From CAYZQE01 sp964480635 (GTDB taxonomy: Bacteria; Pseudomonadota; Gammaproteobacteria; GCA-001735895), in the NCBI GenBank assembly GCA_964480635.1, contig CAYZQE010000027.1, positions 1 through 25,548 on the forward strand: DNA of 25,548 nucleotides, written 5' to 3'. Positions within the stretch are counted from its first letter, which is position 1; the number at the start of each line of letters is the position of its first letter. Shown here piece after piece: positions 24,064 to 25,548 of the stretch. The notes under the pieces are model-generated. The model did not search any database. It was not told where the DNA came from and worked only from the letters and a program-made list of their open reading frames with translations. A program made the translations under genes and the position numbers.

Positions 24064-25238
24064 GTAACTCTTGGACAACATTTGACGATGTGAAACAAAA
24101 GCTATTAAAACAATGGCAACAGGGTAAGTGGCTACACAGTGATCGTGACGCATTATTTCCATTAACCATTAAGCTAAAAGCACCCACATCCAAACAACTT
24201 CTTGATGAGTTTTTGCAATCAAAAAAATGGATAGAATATATCTCATCATCACCTGATTACCCTATCGATTATAAAGAGATACAGCATCAAAAATTAGGAA
24301 AAAATAAGATTCCTAAAGCCATAGTTATTGCAACACTTGAGCATGCAGTTAGGTTAATCAATAAACAAAAAGATGCTGAGATAATTCAAAGGCTGTCTCA
24401 TAAGCTGACCAATAATTTCCCTGAATTAACTCAGTGGGTCTCTAAAAATCCCTTTAAAACATTACAATATGAAGACCAATGGGCTGACTTAATTCAGGCA
24501 ACGCATTGGATGATAAATAACCCAAAGCCCAATATATATATCCGCCAGATTAAACTAACCGAAGTCGATACAAAATTGATAGAGCAGCATAAAGTGATAT
24601 TGAGTCAATGGTGGGAAACGGTATTAAAAGCCACGGATATCAATGAACAAGAAACAGGCTCTCAACACTTTGAGCAACGCTTTGGCTTTAAAACAAAACC
24701 CACTCAAATTCGCTTTAGAATATTAGACCCTTCATTATTCATCAATGGTTTATCAGATTTAACCATCAGTATTGAAGCCTTTTCACAACTCACATTAAAT
24801 GTCGATAAAGTGTTTGTCACAGAAAATGATATCAATGGACTTGTCTTCCCAAATGTTGCCAAAGCCATTGTTATTTTTGGGCGAGGTTATTGTTTTGAGC
24901 AATGGGATAAAATCACTTGGTTAAAGTACATTCAGCTTTATTATTGGGGTGATGTCGATACGCACGGCTTTGCGATACTCAGTCAATTCAGATCAGTTTT
25001 CCCTAAAACCCAATCAATTTTGATGACCGAAGAGCTATTAATGGCACATAAAAACCAATGGGTAAAAGAACAAAAGCAAACAACAGCAGATTTGCAGCAT
25101 TTAAACCCTATGGAATATCGCTTATTTAACAAACTAAGAGATAACCAAATAAAAACAAATTTACGACTAGAGCAAGAATTTATAGGCTTTGATTATGTTG
25201 TTGATGCTTTGAGTTTAACGGCATTAGTTAAGTCCTAA
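24060..25238 (+). CDS. jetD: Wadjet nuclease JetD (DUF3322-DUF2220, Toprim)
   Basis: 392 residues. The N-terminal DUF3322 region (about 1-185; DVKQKLLKQWQQGKWLHS and KLKAPTSKQLLDEF near the start) resembles arm domains. The C-terminal DUF2220 region is a Toprim-like nuclease fold with VFVTENDINGLVFP (Glu255) and YYWGDVDTHGFAIL (Asp298, Asp300), the acidic set expected for metal-dependent DNA cleavage as in Spo11/TopoVI-A relatives. In Wadjet it cleaves circular DNA once loop extrusion by JetABC has stalled. Catalytic residues are intact, so the system should be active. No clear terminator follows. Confidence 0.93.
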   Translation: MSNSWTTFDDVKQKLLKQWQQGKWLHSDRDALFPLTIKLKAPTSKQLLDEFLQSKKWIEYISSSPDYPIDYKEIQHQKLGKNKIPKAIVIATLEHAVRLINKQKDAEIIQRLSHKLTNNFPELTQWVSKNPFKTLQYEDQWADLIQATHWMINNPKPNIYIRQIKLTEVDTKLIEQHKVILSQWWETVLKATDINEQETGSQHFEQRFGFKTKPTQIRFRILDPSLFINGLSDLTISIEAFSQLTLNVDKVFVTENDINGLVFPNVAKAIVIFGRGYCFEQWDKITWLKYIQLYYWGDVDTHGFAILSQFRSVFPKTQSILMTEELLMAHKNQWVKEQKQTTADLQHLNPMEYRLFNKLRDNQIKTNLRLEQEFIGFDYVVDALSLTALVKS

Positions 25239-25401
25239 TCTACAAATGAATTTATGTGAAAATGCGATTTAAAGCCCTTGCCCAGAGGTGAAACTATGAG
25301 CTTGATTTGAATAGGTGGTTTTGGGTCTAACTTTTATTATTGTCATTTAAATAAAAAAGAGGTAGATTGAATAATCTCTATTAAAACTAAGCTTATAGTC
25401 A

Positions 25402-25530
25402 ATGAAATCTTTTTTTATTCTGTCGCTATTGTTTTTTTCTAACAATGCGTTCTCTAACAATGTGACTCATCTAACGGATGATGTCACTGGCGCCCTGACT
25501 TCCGCAATCCACTACAAGCCTAAAAAATAA
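25402..25530 (+). CDS. Small secreted peptide (42 residues), unknown function
   Basis: ATG to TAA encodes MKSFFILSLLFFSNNAFSNN followed by a 22-residue mature part ending HYKPKK. The N-terminus is a convincing signal peptide with a cleavage site near AFS/NN. Codon use in the last half is richer in C-ending codons (GTC, GGC, GCC, ATC, CAC, TAC) than neighbouring genes. The ribosome-binding site is weak, and the gene is near the window edge. It could be a real small exported peptide or a truncated remnant. I recognise no family. Confidence 0.4.
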   Translation: MKSFFILSLLFFSNNAFSNNVTHLTDDVTGALTSAIHYKPKK

Positions 25531-25548
25531 ACTCCTTATAAATCAGTG

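Noticed and set aside
1..25548. CRISPR arrays, rRNA or tRNA genes
   Set aside because: No regularly spaced direct repeats with unique spacers and no tRNA cloverleaf or rRNA sequence were recognised on either strand; tool-based searches were not possible.

Overview
The window is AT-rich, gene-dense DNA from a Gammaproteobacterium. Support comes from an FabI very close to the E. coli enzyme, an MnmH with its cysteine at position 97 as in E. coli, FbpBC-type iron transport and a KefB/YbaL-like antiporter. A marine or sulfur-cycling lineage is possible, because the first intact gene encodes a small, very highly expressed-looking, Gly/Ala/Asn-rich secreted protein. That is only a hint, and I cannot name the genus.

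Layout. (1) 1-1200 is a degraded region: structured repeat-like DNA, the 3' remnant of azlD, then a strong promoter with a dyad, the small secreted protein and two hairpin terminators. (2) 1372-2267 is a phosphate-binding (PstS)-like gene with a frameshifted signal peptide. It is followed by an SLC13-type permease carrying cytosolic RCK_C/TrkA_C domains (2538-4526). (3) 8101-4805 (minus strand) is a tight three-gene operon: a GGDEF diguanylate cyclase fused to a slr1658/SiaB-like ATPase domain, a STAS protein, and a membrane PP2C/SpoIIE phosphatase. Together they look like a compact partner-switching and c-di-GMP module related to SiaABCD. (4) 8245-8522 is an internally deleted IS110/IS1111-type element that keeps both inverted ends. 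(5) 8790-9686 is a second, intact PstS-like protein. (6) 12403-9715 (minus) is fbpB-fbpC, preceded by a 67-nt near-perfect hairpin. (7) Next come an OmpA/MotB-like anchored protein (minus), mnmH (plus), a CPA2 cation:proton antiporter (plus), a membrane-anchored thioredoxin-fold protein (minus) and fabI (minus). (8) 18408-25238 is a complete type I Wadjet anti-plasmid system, jetABCD. (9) A 42-codon secreted peptide gene lies at the right edge.

The clearest unusual feature is in the Wadjet operon. A 162-bp palindromic miniature element (20506-20667, 18-bp perfect terminal inverted repeats) sits exactly in the jetB/jetC junction, flanked by a 6-bp duplication ATGAAT. Removing it restores an 8-nt jetB/jetC overlap (ATGAATAG). 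The duplicated target recreates the jetC start codon, and the element's own end supplies a GAGGA ribosome-binding site. The operon therefore seems to have survived the insertion with both reading frames open, at the cost of a new five-residue JetB tail. The second notable system is the GGDEF-ATPase / STAS / PP2C operon.
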